From assembly GCA_025350145.1 (NCBI GenBank), contig JANXYH010000087.1, positions 1-64,000 on the forward strand: 64,000 nucleotides of DNA, read 5' to 3'. Below are positions 1 to 11,684 of this stretch, piece by piece (position 1 is the stretch's first letter; the number at the start of each line of letters is the position of its first letter). The DNA comes from Burkholderiales bacterium (GTDB lineage Bacteria > Pseudomonadota > Gammaproteobacteria > Burkholderiales > Burkholderiaceae_C). A program made the position numbers and the translations under genes. The notes beneath the pieces are model-generated. The model saw only the letters and a program-made list of their open reading frames with translations, searched no databases and was not told where the DNA came from.

Positions 1-354
1 GCCAACTACCTGAAGTACTTCGAGCGCGCCCGCACCGAGTGGCTGCGCGCTCTGGGGGTTGGCCAGCAGCGTCTGCGCGAGGACAGCGGCGCCATCTTCA
101 TCGTCAGCGAAACCGCCCTGCGCTACCTCGCGCCGGCCCGGCTCGACGACCTGCTCGACATCACGGTGGCCATGACCGAACAGGGCCGGGCCAGCATGGC
201 GCTGGCACAGCAGGCCTGGCGCGACGCCACGCTGCTGTGCGAAGGCCAAATCCGGATCGCCTGTGTCGACGCAGACAGCTTCAAGCCGCGCCGCTTCCCA
301 TCCCAACTCCATGCCTTGCTGGTCGACACGGCCGGCCCCGGATTGCCCCCATGA
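1..354 (+). CDS. ybgC: YbgC-type acyl-CoA thioesterase of the tol-pal cluster, 5' end missing
   Basis: This is the C-terminal 117 residues of a hot-dog-fold acyl-CoA thioesterase; the start lies before the window. The visible part begins with the ANYLKYFERARTEW helix that follows the catalytic Asp in YbgC proteins, so the Asp itself is outside the window. YbgC thioesterases are usually the first gene of tol-pal operons and are thought to act on acyl-ACP or acyl-CoA at the inner membrane. The stop codon overlaps the tolQ start (ATGA), which supports translational coupling and the assignment. The family is clear from context; substrate is not. Confidence 0.88.
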   Translation, partial: ANYLKYFERARTEWLRALGVGQQRLREDSGAIFIVSETALRYLAPARLDDLLDITVAMTEQGRASMALAQQAWRDATLLCEGQIRIACVDADSFKPRRFPSQLHALLVDTAGPGLPP

Positions 355-1046
355 ACCAGGATTTCTCGATCATCACCCTGGTGCTGCATGCCAGCTTCGT
401 GGTGCAGTTGGTCATCGCCGGGCTGATGCTGACCTCGCTGGCGAGCTGGACCGTGATCTTCGGCAAGCTCTTCGGCCTGCGCCGTTTGCGCAGCGCGCAG
501 GAGGAGTTCGAGCGCGAGTTCTGGTCCGGCAAGAACCTCAACGACCTCTACACCAGTGCCAACCAGCGCGAGGACGGCTCGGCCATGGCCCGCATCTTTG
601 CCAGTGGCATGCGCGAGTTCCTCAAGTTGCGCGAGCGCCGGCTCGACCCTGGCCTGTTGCTTGACGGCGCCCGCCGGGCGATGCGTGCCAGCCTGCAGCG
701 CGAGTTGGATGTGATCGAGGGCAACGTCGGCTTCCTCGCCTCGGTCGGCTCGGTCAGCCCCTATGTCGGCCTGTTCGGCACGGTCTGGGGAATCATGCAC
801 GCCTTCGTCGGCCTGTCCAGTGTCCAGCAGGTGACGCTGGCGCAAGTCGCCCCGGGCATTGCCGAGGCGCTGGTCGCGACCGCCATAGGCCTGTTCGCGG
901 CGATTCCGGCGGTGGTCGGCTACAACCGCTTTGCCCGCGAGATCGACCGCATCGCGATCCAGTTGGAGAGCTTCATCGAGGAGTTCTCCAACATCCTGCA
1001 GCGCAACGCCGCTGCGCCGGCGGCCAGCGCGGCCGCACCGCGCTAA
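351..1046 (+). CDS. tolQ: TolQ, proton-channel subunit of the Tol-Pal system
   Basis: A 231-residue inner-membrane protein of the MotA/TolQ/ExbB family. Hydrophobic segments lie at about residues 9-37, 127-150 and 171-192, the usual three-helix layout with a cytoplasmic loop between the first two. With TolR it forms the proton-driven motor that energises TolA for outer-membrane constriction at division. The start at 351 overlaps the ybgC stop and gives a normal N-terminus (MNQDFSIITL); an upstream in-frame extension would run through ybgC. The C-terminus is Ala/Pro-rich. tolR follows after 14 bases. Confidence 0.95.
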   Translation: MNQDFSIITLVLHASFVVQLVIAGLMLTSLASWTVIFGKLFGLRRLRSAQEEFEREFWSGKNLNDLYTSANQREDGSAMARIFASGMREFLKLRERRLDPGLLLDGARRAMRASLQRELDVIEGNVGFLASVGSVSPYVGLFGTVWGIMHAFVGLSSVQQVTLAQVAPGIAEALVATAIGLFAAIPAVVGYNRFAREIDRIAIQLESFIEEFSNILQRNAAAPAASAAAPR

Positions 1047-1060
1047 AGGGCAAGCGCAGC

Positions 1061-1498
1061 ATGGCCGCCGTCATCAGCCGTGGCAGCCGGGGGCGGCGCC
1101 GCGCCATGAGCGAGATCAACATGGTCCCGTTCATCGACGTGATGCTGGTGCTGTTGATCATCTTCATGGTCAGCGCGCCGCTGATCACCACCGGCTTGGT
1201 CGAATTGCCCAGCGTCGGCCGAGCCGCGCAGCGGCCCGAGCGGGTGATCGAGGTGGTGATAGGCGCCGATGGGCAGTTGCGCATCCGCCTCGACGGCGGC
1301 ACGCCACAGGCCTTGGCATTCGCCCAGCTCAGCACCAGGGTCAAGGCGGCACAGGCCGGCGACGCCAGGACGCCGGTCGTGATCTCGGCCGACAAAGCAG
1401 TGCGCTACGAACAGGTGGTCAAGGCGATGGACCTGTTGCAGCGTGCCGGCATCCAGCGCGTCGGCCTGGCCGTGCGCCAAGGCAGCGCCGAGCCATGA
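1061..1498 (+). CDS. tolR: TolR, Tol-Pal motor subunit
   Basis: A 145-residue ExbD/TolR family protein with one N-terminal transmembrane helix and a periplasmic domain. The motif NMVPFIDVMLVLLIIFMV carries the conserved membrane Asp (D26) that takes protons in the TolQ-TolR channel. An AAGGG ribosome-binding site sits ahead of the chosen ATG; a second in-frame ATG at 1106 would also keep the helix but would drop a basic N-terminal tail. The stop overlaps tolA (ATGA). Confidence 0.95.
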   Translation: MAAVISRGSRGRRRAMSEINMVPFIDVMLVLLIIFMVSAPLITTGLVELPSVGRAAQRPERVIEVVIGADGQLRIRLDGGTPQALAFAQLSTRVKAAQAGDARTPVVISADKAVRYEQVVKAMDLLQRAGIQRVGLAVRQGSAEP

Positions 1499-2445
1499 GC
1501 AACTGGGCACTCGACCCGCACTGGCGACCGCCACGCAGCGACCGGGTTGGCCCCGGCGCGGCGCTGTCGCTGCTGGTCCATGCCGGGCTGGTCGTCGCCC
1601 TGGCGCTGGGCCTGCACTGGCGCAACGCCGCGCCGCCGTCCACGGTCAGCGCCGAGTTGTGGGCCAGCGTGCCGCAGGCCGCCGCGCCGACCGGTGCGGC
1701 GCCACCAGCGCCTGCCGCCGCAGCCCTGCCGGTGCTTGCGCCCACCCGGCCGACGCCAGCCGCAGCCTTGCCACCACCCTCGCCCACCAACCCGCGCGAC
1801 GCCGATATCGCAACCGAGCGCGCCGCCAAGATCCGCGAAGCCGAGCAGGCCGCCCGAGATGCTGCGCAACGGGCGGCGGCCCGCCAGGCGGCCCAGAAAC
1901 AGGCGGCTCAACAACTGGCGGCCCAACAACAGGCGGCCCAGGAACAGTTGCGTAAAGCCAAGGCCGAGGCGCTCAAGCAGGCCCAGGCTGCTCAGGCCGC
2001 TCAGGTGGCGAGGGCCAGCGCAGCCACCCAGGCCGAAGACGCCAGCCTGGCCAAGGGTCGCGAAGAAAACCTCAAGCGGATGCTGGCCCAGGCTGGCAGC
2101 GAGGCCAACAAGGCCGCCAGCCCGGTGGCCGGCGCCACCGCCAACGCCGCCGGCAACGCCAACCGCGACATGGCGCCTTCGGTCGACCTGGCCGGCCGCA
2201 TCCGTGCCAAGGTCAAGGCCAACATCATCGACACCAGCGCGATCCAGGGCAACCCGGTGGCCGAGGTCGAGGTGCGCTGCAGCACCGACGGCAGCATCAC
2301 CAGCCGGCGCATCAGCAAGTCCAGCGGCAACCCGGCCTGGGACGACACCGTGCTGCGAGCGCTGGACAAGACCCGCAGCCTGCCGCGCGAGGCCGATGGC
2401 CGCATCCCGGCGGCCATGATCCTGGTGTTCTCGGCGCGCGAGTGA
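1495..2445 (+). CDS. tolA: TolA, periplasm-spanning energy transducer
   Basis: A 316-residue TolA/TonB-type protein. A single transmembrane helix (about residues 22-41) is followed by a Pro/Ala-rich linker, a long Ala/Gln/Lys coiled-coil stretch (roughly 100-210) with AAQQ-type repeats, and a C-terminal TonB-like domain (about 235-316, VDLAGRIRAKVKANI to the end). It couples the TolQR motor to TolB and Pal. The gene overlaps tolR by four bases. tolB, expected next, is absent: the following gene is fdx on the opposite strand, 59 bases away, with nothing recognisable between. Confidence 0.93.
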   Translation: MSNWALDPHWRPPRSDRVGPGAALSLLVHAGLVVALALGLHWRNAAPPSTVSAELWASVPQAAAPTGAAPPAPAAAALPVLAPTRPTPAAALPPPSPTNPRDADIATERAAKIREAEQAARDAAQRAAARQAAQKQAAQQLAAQQQAAQEQLRKAKAEALKQAQAAQAAQVARASAATQAEDASLAKGREENLKRMLAQAGSEANKAASPVAGATANAAGNANRDMAPSVDLAGRIRAKVKANIIDTSAIQGNPVAEVEVRCSTDGSITSRRISKSSGNPAWDDTVLRALDKTRSLPREADGRIPAAMILVFSARE

Positions 2446-2504
2446 ACCCGGCGCAGGGCGCGGGCCAGGCGGCCGTTGCGACTACCGCTTACTGATGCCG
2501 GCCC

Positions 2505-2843
2505 TCAATGGTTTTCGCGCGCATGGTTGATCGTGTATTTCGGGATCTCGATCACCAGGTCGGTGTCGGCCAGGATCGCCTGGCAGGACAGCCGCGAGTC
2601 GGGCTCCAGGCCCCAGGCGCGGTCGAGCAGGTCTTCTTCGCTCTCGTCCATTTCGGCCAGCGAGCGCAGGCCCTGGCGGACGATGACGTGGCAGGTGGTG
2701 CAGGCGCAGCTCATGTCGCAGGCGTGCTCGATCGCGATGCCATGCTCGAGCAAGGCTTCGCAGACCGAGGTGCCGCGCAGTGCGGTGATGCTGGCGCCTT
2801 GCGGGCACAGGGCCGCGTGCGGCAGGATTCGGATGACGGGCAT
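2505..2843 (-). CDS. fdx: ISC-type [2Fe-2S] ferredoxin
   Basis: A 112-residue adrenodoxin-type ferredoxin, last gene of the isc cluster. The ligands C42, C48, C51 and C87 occur in the family pattern C-x5-C-x2-C...C, at the same numbers as in E. coli Fdx. It supplies electrons during Fe-S assembly on IscU. It lies 17 bases after hscA. No iscX follows; the next gene is tolA, convergent. Confidence 0.94.
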   Translation of the reverse strand: MPVIRILPHAALCPQGASITALRGTSVCEALLEHGIAIEHACDMSCACTTCHVIVRQGLRSLAEMDESEEDLLDRAWGLEPDSRLSCQAILADTDLVIEIPKYTINHARENH

Positions 2844-2860
2844 TGGAGCGGGGGGCGAAT

Positions 2861-4723
2861 TCAGATGTCGGCCAGCTTGCGGCCGGTGAGTGCGCTCTGG
2901 ATGCTGCGGTTCATGCGCGCGCCGGCAAAGGCCTCGGTGCCTTCGGCCAGGGCTGCCAGCGCGGCATCGATGGCAGCGTGGTCGTCGCCGCCAGCGCTGC
3001 CGGCCAGGGCCGCCAGCAAGGCCTGAATCGCCTCTCGCTCGGCGCTGTCCAACAACTCGCCGTCGGCGGCCAGCGCGGCGCGGGTGGCCAGGCCCATGCG
3101 CTCAGCCTCGACCCGGGATTCGCGCAATGACCTGGCGGCCATGTCGGCGTCGGCACTGGCAAAACCGTCCTTGAGCATGCGCGCGATGTCGTCGTCGGCC
3201 AGGCCGTAGCTGGGCTTGACGACGACCGCAGCCTCCACGCCCGAGCCGGTCTCGCGCGCCGAGACGCTGAGCAGGCCGTCGGCATCGACCTGGAAGCTGA
3301 CGCGGATGCGCGCCGCGCCGGCCACCATCGGCGGTATGCCGCGCAGCTCGAAGCGGGCCAGGCTGCGGCAGTCGGCAACCAGTTCCCGCTCGCCCTGCAA
3401 GACATGGATGGCCATCGCGGTCTGGCCGTCTTTGAAGGTGGTGAAGTCCTGCGCCTTGGCCACCGGAATGGTGGTGTTGCGCTCGATCACGCGCTCGACC
3501 AGGCCGCCCATGGTCTCCAGCCCGAGCGAGAGCGGGATCACGTCCAGCAGCAGCAGGTTGTCGCCATCGCGGGCATTGCCGGCCAGGGCGTTGGCCTGGA
3601 TCGCCGCGCCAATCGCGACCACCTCGTCCGGGTTGAGGTTGGTCAGCGGCGGCCGGCCGAACAAGCCGGCCACCGCCGCCTGCACCGCCGGCATGCGGGT
3701 CGAGCCACCGACCATGACCACGCCCTGCACTTCGTCCTTGGCGATGCGGGCGTCGCGCAAGACCTTGCGCACTGCGGCCAGCGTGCGCTCGACCAGCGGC
3801 CGGGTCAGCGCGTCAAAGTCGGCGCGGCTGACCGGCCGGGCGATCTCGCCACCGGCCAGGCTGCAGGCCAAGACGGCATCGTGCGCATCGGTCAGGGCCT
3901 CTTTGGTGGCACGCGCGGCGACCAGCATGGCCCGCTTGTCGTGGCCAGTGACCACGCTGCGGCCGGCCTGGGCCAGCACCCAATCGGCCAGGGCGCGGTC
4001 GAAGTCATCGCCGCCCAGGGCCGCGTCGCCGCCCGTGGCGATCACCTCGAACACACCCCGCGCCAGGCGCAGCAGCGAGATGTCGAAGGTGCCGCCGCCC
4101 AGGTCATAGACCGCATACAGGCCCTCGCTGGCATTGTCCAGACCGTAGGCCACGGCCGCTGCAGTGGGCTCGTTGATCAGGCGCAGCACCTTCAGCCCGG
4201 CGAGCTGGGCCGCGTCCTTGGTCGCCTGGCGCTGGGCGTCGTCGAAGTAGGCCGGCACGGTGATGACGGCGCCGAACAGGGCGTCGTCGTCGAAGCTGTC
4301 CTGGGCCCGGTAGCGCAGCGTCGCCAGGATCTCGGCCGAGACCTCGACCGGGCTCTTGAGGCCCTGGCGGGTAGCGATCGCCAGCATCCCGGGCTGGTCG
4401 ACGAAGTGGTAGGGCAGGCTGGCGCGACCGGGGATGTCGGCCAGCGCCCGGCCCATGAAGCGCTTGACCGAGACGATGGTGTTTTCCGGGTCGTCGGCCT
4501 GCCGCGCCTGGGCCTCGAAGCCGATCTCGCGGCGCTGGCCGTCGAGGTAGCGCACCACCGACGGCAGGATCACCCGGCCGGCATCGTCGGGCAGGCATTC
4601 GGCCAGGCCGTGGCGTGTCGCCGCGACCAGCGAATGGGTGGTGCCGAGGTCGATGCCGATGGCGATGCGCCGACTGTGCGGGTCCGGCGTCTGGCCGGGT
4701 TCGGAGATTTGCAGCAGGGCCAT
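2861..4723 (-). CDS. hscA: HscA, Hsp70-type Fe-S chaperone
   Basis: A 620-residue Hsp70 family protein. The ATPase domain opens with [12 protein letters not shown] and contains the second phosphate-binding motif [13 protein letters not shown] and the adenosine motif [13 protein letters not shown]; the substrate-binding domain follows from about residue 390 to the end. HscA works with HscB to release clusters from IscU, recognising its LPPVK motif, which is present in the IscU encoded here. Length matches HscA (about 615-620) rather than DnaK (about 640). hscB precedes it by 69 bases. Confidence 0.95.
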   Translation of the reverse strand: MALLQISEPGQTPDPHSRRIAIGIDLGTTHSLVAATRHGLAECLPDDAGRVILPSVVRYLDGQRREIGFEAQARQADDPENTIVSVKRFMGRALADIPGRASLPYHFVDQPGMLAIATRQGLKSPVEVSAEILATLRYRAQDSFDDDALFGAVITVPAYFDDAQRQATKDAAQLAGLKVLRLINEPTAAAVAYGLDNASEGLYAVYDLGGGTFDISLLRLARGVFEVIATGGDAALGGDDFDRALADWVLAQAGRSVVTGHDKRAMLVAARATKEALTDAHDAVLACSLAGGEIARPVSRADFDALTRPLVERTLAAVRKVLRDARIAKDEVQGVVMVGGSTRMPAVQAAVAGLFGRPPLTNLNPDEVVAIGAAIQANALAGNARDGDNLLLLDVIPLSLGLETMGGLVERVIERNTTIPVAKAQDFTTFKDGQTAMAIHVLQGERELVADCRSLARFELRGIPPMVAGAARIRVSFQVDADGLLSVSARETGSGVEAAVVVKPSYGLADDDIARMLKDGFASADADMAARSLRESRVEAERMGLATRAALAADGELLDSAEREAIQALLAALAGSAGGDDHAAIDAALAALAEGTEAFAGARMNRSIQSALTGRKLADI

Positions 4724-4792
4724 GGGATCGGGTCAGAGGAGTTCGGCCGCACCGGGCCAGGGTCAAGGATCAAGGGTCAAAGGTCTGAGCGC

Positions 4793-5311
4793 TCAGGCGT
4801 CCAGGGCTTCGAGCCGGCGGCGAGTGTCGTGGCGAAAGCGGGCGACGAACATCAGGGCGCGCACCTCTTGCGCCGCAGCCCTGGCGTCATGGCACTGGTC
4901 CAGCGCGTCGGCCAGGCGCGCCAGCATCGCGCGCTCGTGTTCGGCGACCTGGGCGTCGAGCTGGGCCACCGCCGCGCCGTCCTGGGCATCGTCCAGCGCC
5001 TCGCGCCAGGCCATCTGCTGCATCAGAAACGCGACCGGCATGGCGGTGTTGGTCTCGGCCTCGATCGCCACGCCCGCCAGCGCGCAGAGGTAGGCGCCGC
5101 GCTGCAGCGGCTCCTTCAGGCGCTGGTAGGCCGCATTGACGCGCACCGACCACTGCATCGCGATGCGCTGGGCGGCGGCGCCCTGGCTGGCAAAGCGGTC
5201 GGGGTGGACCTCGGCCTGCAGCGCCCGCCAGCGCGCATCCAGCGCTGTGCGGTCGAGACCGAAGCGCCGCGCCAGGCCGAACAGGGTGAAATCGTCGTCG
5301 TCGAGCTGCAT
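4793..5311 (-). CDS. hscB: HscB, J-domain co-chaperone
   Basis: A 172-residue protein with an N-terminal J domain carrying the HPD motif at residues 36-38 and a C-terminal helical IscU-binding domain. It delivers IscU to HscA and stimulates its ATPase. It starts 10 bases after the iscA stop. The 69-base gap to hscA contains short direct repeats of a GGTCAAG-like unit (4759-4784) and no clear terminator. Confidence 0.93.
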   Translation of the reverse strand: MQLDDDDFTLFGLARRFGLDRTALDARWRALQAEVHPDRFASQGAAAQRIAMQWSVRVNAAYQRLKEPLQRGAYLCALAGVAIEAETNTAMPVAFLMQQMAWREALDDAQDGAAVAQLDAQVAEHERAMLARLADALDQCHDARAAAQEVRALMFVARFRHDTRRRLEALDA

Positions 5312-5321
5312 GCCCCGCGCA

Positions 5322-5645
5322 CTACACCCGGAAGGATTCGCCGCAACCGCACTTGTCCTTCTCGCGCGGGTTGTGGAACTTGAAGCCTTCGTTCAGGCCT
5401 TCGCGGACAAAGTCAAGCTCGGTGCCATCGAGGTAGGGCAGGCTCTTGGGGTCGACCAGCACCTTGACGCCCTGGTCCTCGAAGACATGGTCCTCGGCGG
5501 CGACGGCGTCAGCGTATTCGAGCTTGTAGGCCAGGCCAGAGCAGCCGGTGGTCTTGACGCCCAGGCGCACGCCCACGCCCTTGCCGCGCTTGGCGATGTA
5601 GCGGTTGACATGCCGCGCGGCGGCGGCGGACAGGGTGACGGCCAT
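5322..5645 (-). CDS. iscA: IscA, A-type Fe-S carrier
   Basis: A 107-residue A-type carrier with the three conserved cysteines C35, C99 and C101 (motifs TGCSG and KCGCGESF). It transfers assembled clusters or iron to target proteins. The ATG at 5645 was chosen because it gives the family N-terminus MAVTLS; a longer reading frame extends upstream into iscU and has no support. It follows iscU after 7 bases. Confidence 0.95.
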   Translation of the reverse strand: MAVTLSAAAARHVNRYIAKRGKGVGVRLGVKTTGCSGLAYKLEYADAVAAEDHVFEDQGVKVLVDPKSLPYLDGTELDFVREGLNEGFKFHNPREKDKCGCGESFRV

Positions 5646-5652
5646 CGGACCC

Positions 5653-6069
5653 TCAGGCCTGCGCGGGTGTGTCGGCGACAAGCGCCTGCCCATGCTTGGC
5701 GCGGTAGTCGTCGACCGCCGCCTTGATCGCGTCCTCGGCCAGGATCGAGCAATGGATCTTGACCGGCGGCAGCGCCAATTCCTCGGCGATATGGGTGTTC
5801 TTGATCTGCAAGGCGTGGTCCAGGGTCTTGCCCTTGACCCACTCCGTGACCAACGAGCTCGACGCAATCGCCGAGCCGCAGCCATAGGTCTTGAAGCGCG
5901 CGTCCTCGATCAGGCCGGTGGCCGGGTTGACCTTGATCTGCAGCTTCATCACGTCGCCGCAGGCCGGCGCGCCGACCATGCCGGTGCCGACATCCTCATC
6001 GCCCTTGTCAAAGGCGCCGACGTTGCGCGGGTTCTCGTAGTGGTCGATGACCTTGTCGCTGTATGCCAT
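5653..6069 (-). CDS. iscU: IscU, Fe-S assembly scaffold
   Basis: A 138-residue scaffold with ligand cysteines C37, C64 and C107 and the conserved Asp D39. The HscA recognition motif LPPVK directly precedes H106-C107. It receives sulfur from IscS and builds [2Fe-2S] and [4Fe-4S] clusters. The gene sits 18 bases after iscS in the usual order. Confidence 0.97.
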   Translation of the reverse strand: MAYSDKVIDHYENPRNVGAFDKGDEDVGTGMVGAPACGDVMKLQIKVNPATGLIEDARFKTYGCGSAIASSSLVTEWVKGKTLDHALQIKNTHIAEELALPPVKIHCSILAEDAIKAAVDDYRAKHGQALVADTPAQA

Positions 6070-6087
6070 GCTGAATGCTCCTGAGTC

Positions 6088-7302
6088 TCAATGGGCTGCC
6101 CATTGAATGGATGAAATGTCGATGCCGTCCTTGAACATGTCCCACAAGGGCGAGAGTTCGCGCAGCTTGGCCACCCGGTACTGCAAGGTCGAGACGGCGA
6201 AATCGATCTCCGCCTCGGTGGTGAAGCGGCCTATCGTCATGCGCAGACTGCTGTGCGCCAACTCATCGCTGCGGCCCAGGGCGCGCAGCACATAGCTGGG
6301 CTCCAGGCTGGCCGAAGTACAGGCCGATCCCGAGGACACGGCGATGCCCTTGACCCCCATGATCAGCGACTCGCCCTCAACGTAGTTGAAGCTGATATTG
6401 AGGTTGTGCGGCACCCGCCGCGTCATGTCGCCATTGATGAAGACCTGCTCGATCTCGGTCAGGCCGGAAACCAGCTTGCGGTGCAGCGCTCGGATGCGCT
6501 CCTGCTCGCTGCCCATCTCGGCCCTGGCGATGGCAAAGGCCTCGCCCATGCCGACGACCTGGTGGGTGGGCAAGGTGCCCGAGCGCATGCCGCGCTCATG
6601 GCCGCCGCCATGCATCTGCGCCTCCAGCCGCACCCGCGGCTTGCGCCGCACGTAGAGCGCGCCTATGCCCTTGGGGCCATAGGTCTTGTGCGACGCCAGG
6701 CTCATCAGGTCGACCGGCAGCGTGGCCAGATCGATGTCCACCTTGCCGGTCGCCTGGGCGGCGTCGACATGGAAGATGATGCCGCGCTCGCGGCAGATCG
6801 CGCCGATTGCCGGGATGTCCTGGATCACGCCGATCTCGTTGTTGACGAACATCACCGAGACCAGGATGGTGTCGGGGCGCAGCGCGTCCTTGAGGCGGTT
6901 CAGGTCGAGCAGGCCGTCCTCCTGCACATCCAGGTAGCTGACCTCGAAGCCCTGGCGCTCAAGTTCGCGCATCGTGTCCAGCACCGCCTTGTGCTCGGTC
7001 TTGACCGTGACCAGGTGCTTGCCGCGGCTCTTGTAGAACTGCGCCGCGCCCTTGATCGCGAGGTTGTTGCTCTCGGTCGCTCCCGAGGTCCAGACGATCT
7101 CGCGCGGGTCGGCGTTGAGCAGCGACGCGACCTGGGCACGCGACTTCTCGACCACGGCCTCGGCCTCCCAGCCCCAGGCGTGGCTGCGCGATGCAGGGTT
7201 GCCGAAATGCTCGCGCAGCCAGGGAATCATCGCGTCGACGACTCGCGGGTCGACCGGCGTGGTCGCGCCGTAGTCCAGGTAGATCGGGAAATGCGGGGTC
7301 AT
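6088..7302 (-). CDS. iscS: IscS, cysteine desulfurase
   Basis: A 404-residue class V aminotransferase-fold enzyme. The PLP lysine is K206 in SHKTYGPKG, and the persulfide cysteine is C328 in [10 protein letters not shown] on the mobile loop. It removes sulfur from cysteine and supplies it to IscU and to thiolation pathways. The length and C-terminus (SSIQWAAH) match bacterial IscS rather than NifS or SufS. It follows iscR by 39 bases. Confidence 0.97.
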   Translation of the reverse strand: MTPHFPIYLDYGATTPVDPRVVDAMIPWLREHFGNPASRSHAWGWEAEAVVEKSRAQVASLLNADPREIVWTSGATESNNLAIKGAAQFYKSRGKHLVTVKTEHKAVLDTMRELERQGFEVSYLDVQEDGLLDLNRLKDALRPDTILVSVMFVNNEIGVIQDIPAIGAICRERGIIFHVDAAQATGKVDIDLATLPVDLMSLASHKTYGPKGIGALYVRRKPRVRLEAQMHGGGHERGMRSGTLPTHQVVGMGEAFAIARAEMGSEQERIRALHRKLVSGLTEIEQVFINGDMTRRVPHNLNISFNYVEGESLIMGVKGIAVSSGSACTSASLEPSYVLRALGRSDELAHSSLRMTIGRFTTEAEIDFAVSTLQYRVAKLRELSPLWDMFKDGIDISSIQWAAH

Positions 7303-7341
7303 GGCGAGGAGAGATAGAAAGTGGAAACGGGTCTGGCGCCG

Positions 7342-7875
7342 TCACTTGAACATGGTATTGCCAAGGGCAAACACCGAATTCGGCGCGGTGATCTTGATCG
7401 GTTTGACGACCGGCACGGTCGAGATCGCGCGCTTGACCGTCTGTTCGGTGGTGGACACGCCCTTGGCCAGTTGCTCGTCGACCAGCTTCTTCAGCGAGAT
7501 CGAGTCGAGGAACTCGATCATTTTCTGGTTCAGGCTGGCCCAGAGGTCGTGGGTCATGCAGCGGCCAGCGTCGTCGCCCATGCAGTTTTCTTTGCCGGCG
7601 CAGCCGGTGGCGTCGATCGGTTCGTCGACCGCGACGATGATGTCGGCCACCGAGATCGTGTCGGCCTTGCGGCCCAGCGAGTAGCCGCCACCCGGGCCAC
7701 GGGTGCTCTCGACCAATTCATGGCGGCGCAGCCTGCCGAAGAGTTGCTCCAGGTAAGACAGCGAGATCTGCTGACGCTGGCTGATCGCCGCCAGCGCGAC
7801 CGGGCCGTTGCTCGAACGCAGCCCCAGATCGATCATCGCGGTGACCGCAAACCGGCCCTTGGTGGTCAAACGCAT
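7342..7875 (-). CDS. iscR: IscR, Fe-S cluster-sensing repressor
   Basis: A 177-residue Rrf2-family regulator. The N-terminal winged helix ([14 protein letters not shown]) is followed by the cluster ligands C92, C98 and C106 with a nearby His at 109. The spacing C-x5-C-x7-C has two residues more in the second gap than E. coli IscR (C92, C98, C104). The start at 7875 gives the family N-terminus; an upstream in-frame ATG at 7899 adds eight unsupported residues. With a [2Fe-2S] cluster it represses its own operon; the operator at 8003-8027 fits this. First gene of the isc transcript. Confidence 0.95.
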   Translation of the reverse strand: MRLTTKGRFAVTAMIDLGLRSSNGPVALAAISQRQQISLSYLEQLFGRLRRHELVESTRGPGGGYSLGRKADTISVADIIVAVDEPIDATGCAGKENCMGDDAGRCMTHDLWASLNQKMIEFLDSISLKKLVDEQLAKGVSTTEQTVKRAISTVPVVKPIKITAPNSVFALGNTMFK

Positions 7876-8002
7876 CGTGTCACTCCAGTGTGCCCGCATC
7901 GCGTCGCGGCGGGCGAGGGTTGCCGATTCAGCCGGGACAGGTTGACCGCCGAAATCACCTGGCGGGCCACTGTTTGCACCCCGCCAGACGGCTTGGCAGC
8001 CC

Positions 8003-8027
8003 TTATCCGACTGCGACAGTCAAGTAT
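8003..8027 (-). promoter_or_regulatory. IscR type 1 operator and -10 element of the isc promoter
   Basis: Read on the minus strand, this 25-base site has the type 1 IscR layout: an ATACTTGACT half, a five-base centre and an AGTCGGAT half; about 21 of 25 positions agree with the consensus as I recall it. The TATACT hexamer at 8028-8023 is a good -10 element and overlaps the operator, so a bound IscR would block RNA polymerase. No clear -35 box is seen. The leader to iscR is about 130 bases. Confidence 0.8.
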
Positions 8028-8090
8028 AAACTAAGTTGACTGTTTTGCTCGGCATTGCCGCCCGGGGCGCCGGCGATGCGGCGGTGCTGG

Positions 8091-8145
8091 ATCAAGGCGG
8101 TATCAAGGCAGTATCAAGGCGGTATCAAGGCGGCGTCAAGGCGGC
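8091..8145. repeat. Five-copy 11-bp tandem repeat between the ptp stop and the isc promoter
   Basis: Five units of the form ATCAAGGCGGT lie end to end, with one or two changes per unit, and a sixth degenerate copy (8146-8156) overlaps the end of the phosphatase gene. No reading frame or stem-loop explains it. The 11-base period is close to one helical turn. Confidence 0.85.
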
Positions 8146-8146
8146 T

Positions 8147-10315
<2,169 letters not shown>

Positions 10316-10390
10316 GGCGGTTCCCTGCGCTGATTCTGGCGTGCCCGGCCTGGCCTTGGCCGGTGGCGGAATCGGGTAATCCACTGAAGC

Positions 10391-10426
10391 GGCGGCGCAG
10401 GCGCGCGTGTTAGCCTGCGCGCCGCC
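10391..10426. repeat. GC-rich imperfect inverted repeat in the divergent promoter region
   Basis: GGCGGCGCAGGC and GCCTGCGCGCCGCC face each other with a two-base bulge and a ten-base centre. It lies between the divergent aldolase and livK-type genes and could be an operator or an RNA hairpin; nothing else is evident in this 155-base gap. Confidence 0.4.
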
Positions 10427-10470
10427 TCGCTGCGGCATCGTCGGCAGCGCCACCCCCTCAAGGACAACCC

Positions 10471-11661
10471 ATGTTCAAGCCCACCACCTGGCTAGGCGCC
10501 AGTGCCACCGCGCTGGCCCTGGCCCTGTCCCTGGCACTTGCCGCGCCCGCCGCCCAGGCCCAGCTCAAGATCGGCTTCATGGCAGAGCTGTCGGGGCCGC
10601 AGGGGCCGCTGGGCCAAGACCAGTACGACGCACTGATGCTGGTGGTAGAGCGAAACGGCGGCAAGCTCGGCGGCGTGGCGGTGCAGGTGATCCGCGAGGA
10701 CAGCCAGCTCAAGCCCGACGTGGCCAACCAATTGGTCGACAAGCTGGTCGAGAAGGACAAGGTGCCGATCATCACCGGCATCACCTTCTCCAACATCATG
10801 ATGGCGGTGCACAAGAAGATCACCGACAAGGAGGTGTTCCTGATCGGCTCGAACGCCGGCCCCTCGCCGATTGCCGGCGCGCTGTGCAGCCCGTACTTCT
10901 TCTCCACCAGTTGGGAAAACGGCCAGCAGGCCGAGGTGGTGGGCAAGTACGCGGCCGACAAGGGCTTCAAGAAAATCGTCACGCTGGCGCCGAACTACCA
11001 GGCCGGCAAAGACTTTGTGATGGGCTTCAAGAGCCACTACAAGACGCCGACGGTCGCCGAACTCTGGCCGGCCCTGAATACGCAGGATTTCTCGGCCGAG
11101 ATCGCCCAGATCGCCGCCGCCCAGCCAGACGGCGTGTTCGTCTTCCTGCCCGGCGGCCTGGGCATCAACTTCGTCAAGCAGTGGGGCCAGGCCGGGATGC
11201 GCGGCAAGATTCCATTGCTCACGGTCTCCACCGCCGACGGCGTCGGCCTGCCGGCGATGGGCGACGCCGCCCTGGGGGTGCTGGCCGGCACCTTCTGGGG
11301 GCCCGATTTCAGCAACGCCGCCAACCAGCAGTTCGTCAAAGAGTTCGAGGCCAAGTACAAGCGCATACCGTCGCAGTACGCGGCCCAGTCCTACGACGCG
11401 GCGCAGTTGCTCGACGCCGCAATCGGCAAGGTCGGCGGCAAGGTCGAGGACAAAAAGGCCTTCATGGCCGCCCTGCGCAGCGCCAGCTTCAAATCAATTC
11501 GCGGCGAATTCAAGTTCAACACCAACCAGTTTCCGATCCAGGACTTCCACATCTTCGAGGCCATCAAAGACAGCCAGGGCCGGATGACGCTCAAGACCAT
11601 CGCCACGCCGCTGAAGATGGAAAAGGACAACTTCTACGACAAGTGCCAGATGAAGCTCTGA
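10471..11661 (+). CDS. LivK-type periplasmic substrate-binding protein
   Basis: A 396-residue receptor of the branched-chain amino acid type (Peripla_BP_6). The Sec signal peptide ends at AAQA (residue 30) and the mature protein starts QLKIGFMAELSGPQG, typical of the family. It feeds the permease and ATPase genes downstream. Actual ligands of this family in Burkholderiales include amides, aromatic acids and amino acids, so the substrate is open. A terminator follows at 11685, which should make the receptor more abundant than the membrane subunits. Confidence 0.92.
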   Translation: MFKPTTWLGASATALALALSLALAAPAAQAQLKIGFMAELSGPQGPLGQDQYDALMLVVERNGGKLGGVAVQVIREDSQLKPDVANQLVDKLVEKDKVPIITGITFSNIMMAVHKKITDKEVFLIGSNAGPSPIAGALCSPYFFSTSWENGQQAEVVGKYAADKGFKKIVTLAPNYQAGKDFVMGFKSHYKTPTVAELWPALNTQDFSAEIAQIAAAQPDGVFVFLPGGLGINFVKQWGQAGMRGKIPLLTVSTADGVGLPAMGDAALGVLAGTFWGPDFSNAANQQFVKEFEAKYKRIPSQYAAQSYDAAQLLDAAIGKVGGKVEDKKAFMAALRSASFKSIRGEFKFNTNQFPIQDFHIFEAIKDSQGRMTLKTIATPLKMEKDNFYDKCQMKL

Positions 11662-11684
11662 GCACCGCCGCCGGTAGCCGACCA

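Noticed and set aside
2861-5383. Long open frames opposite hscA and hscB
   Set aside because: They are typical of the antisense strand of high-GC genes, have low-complexity composition and match no family, while the hscA and hscB products are complete.
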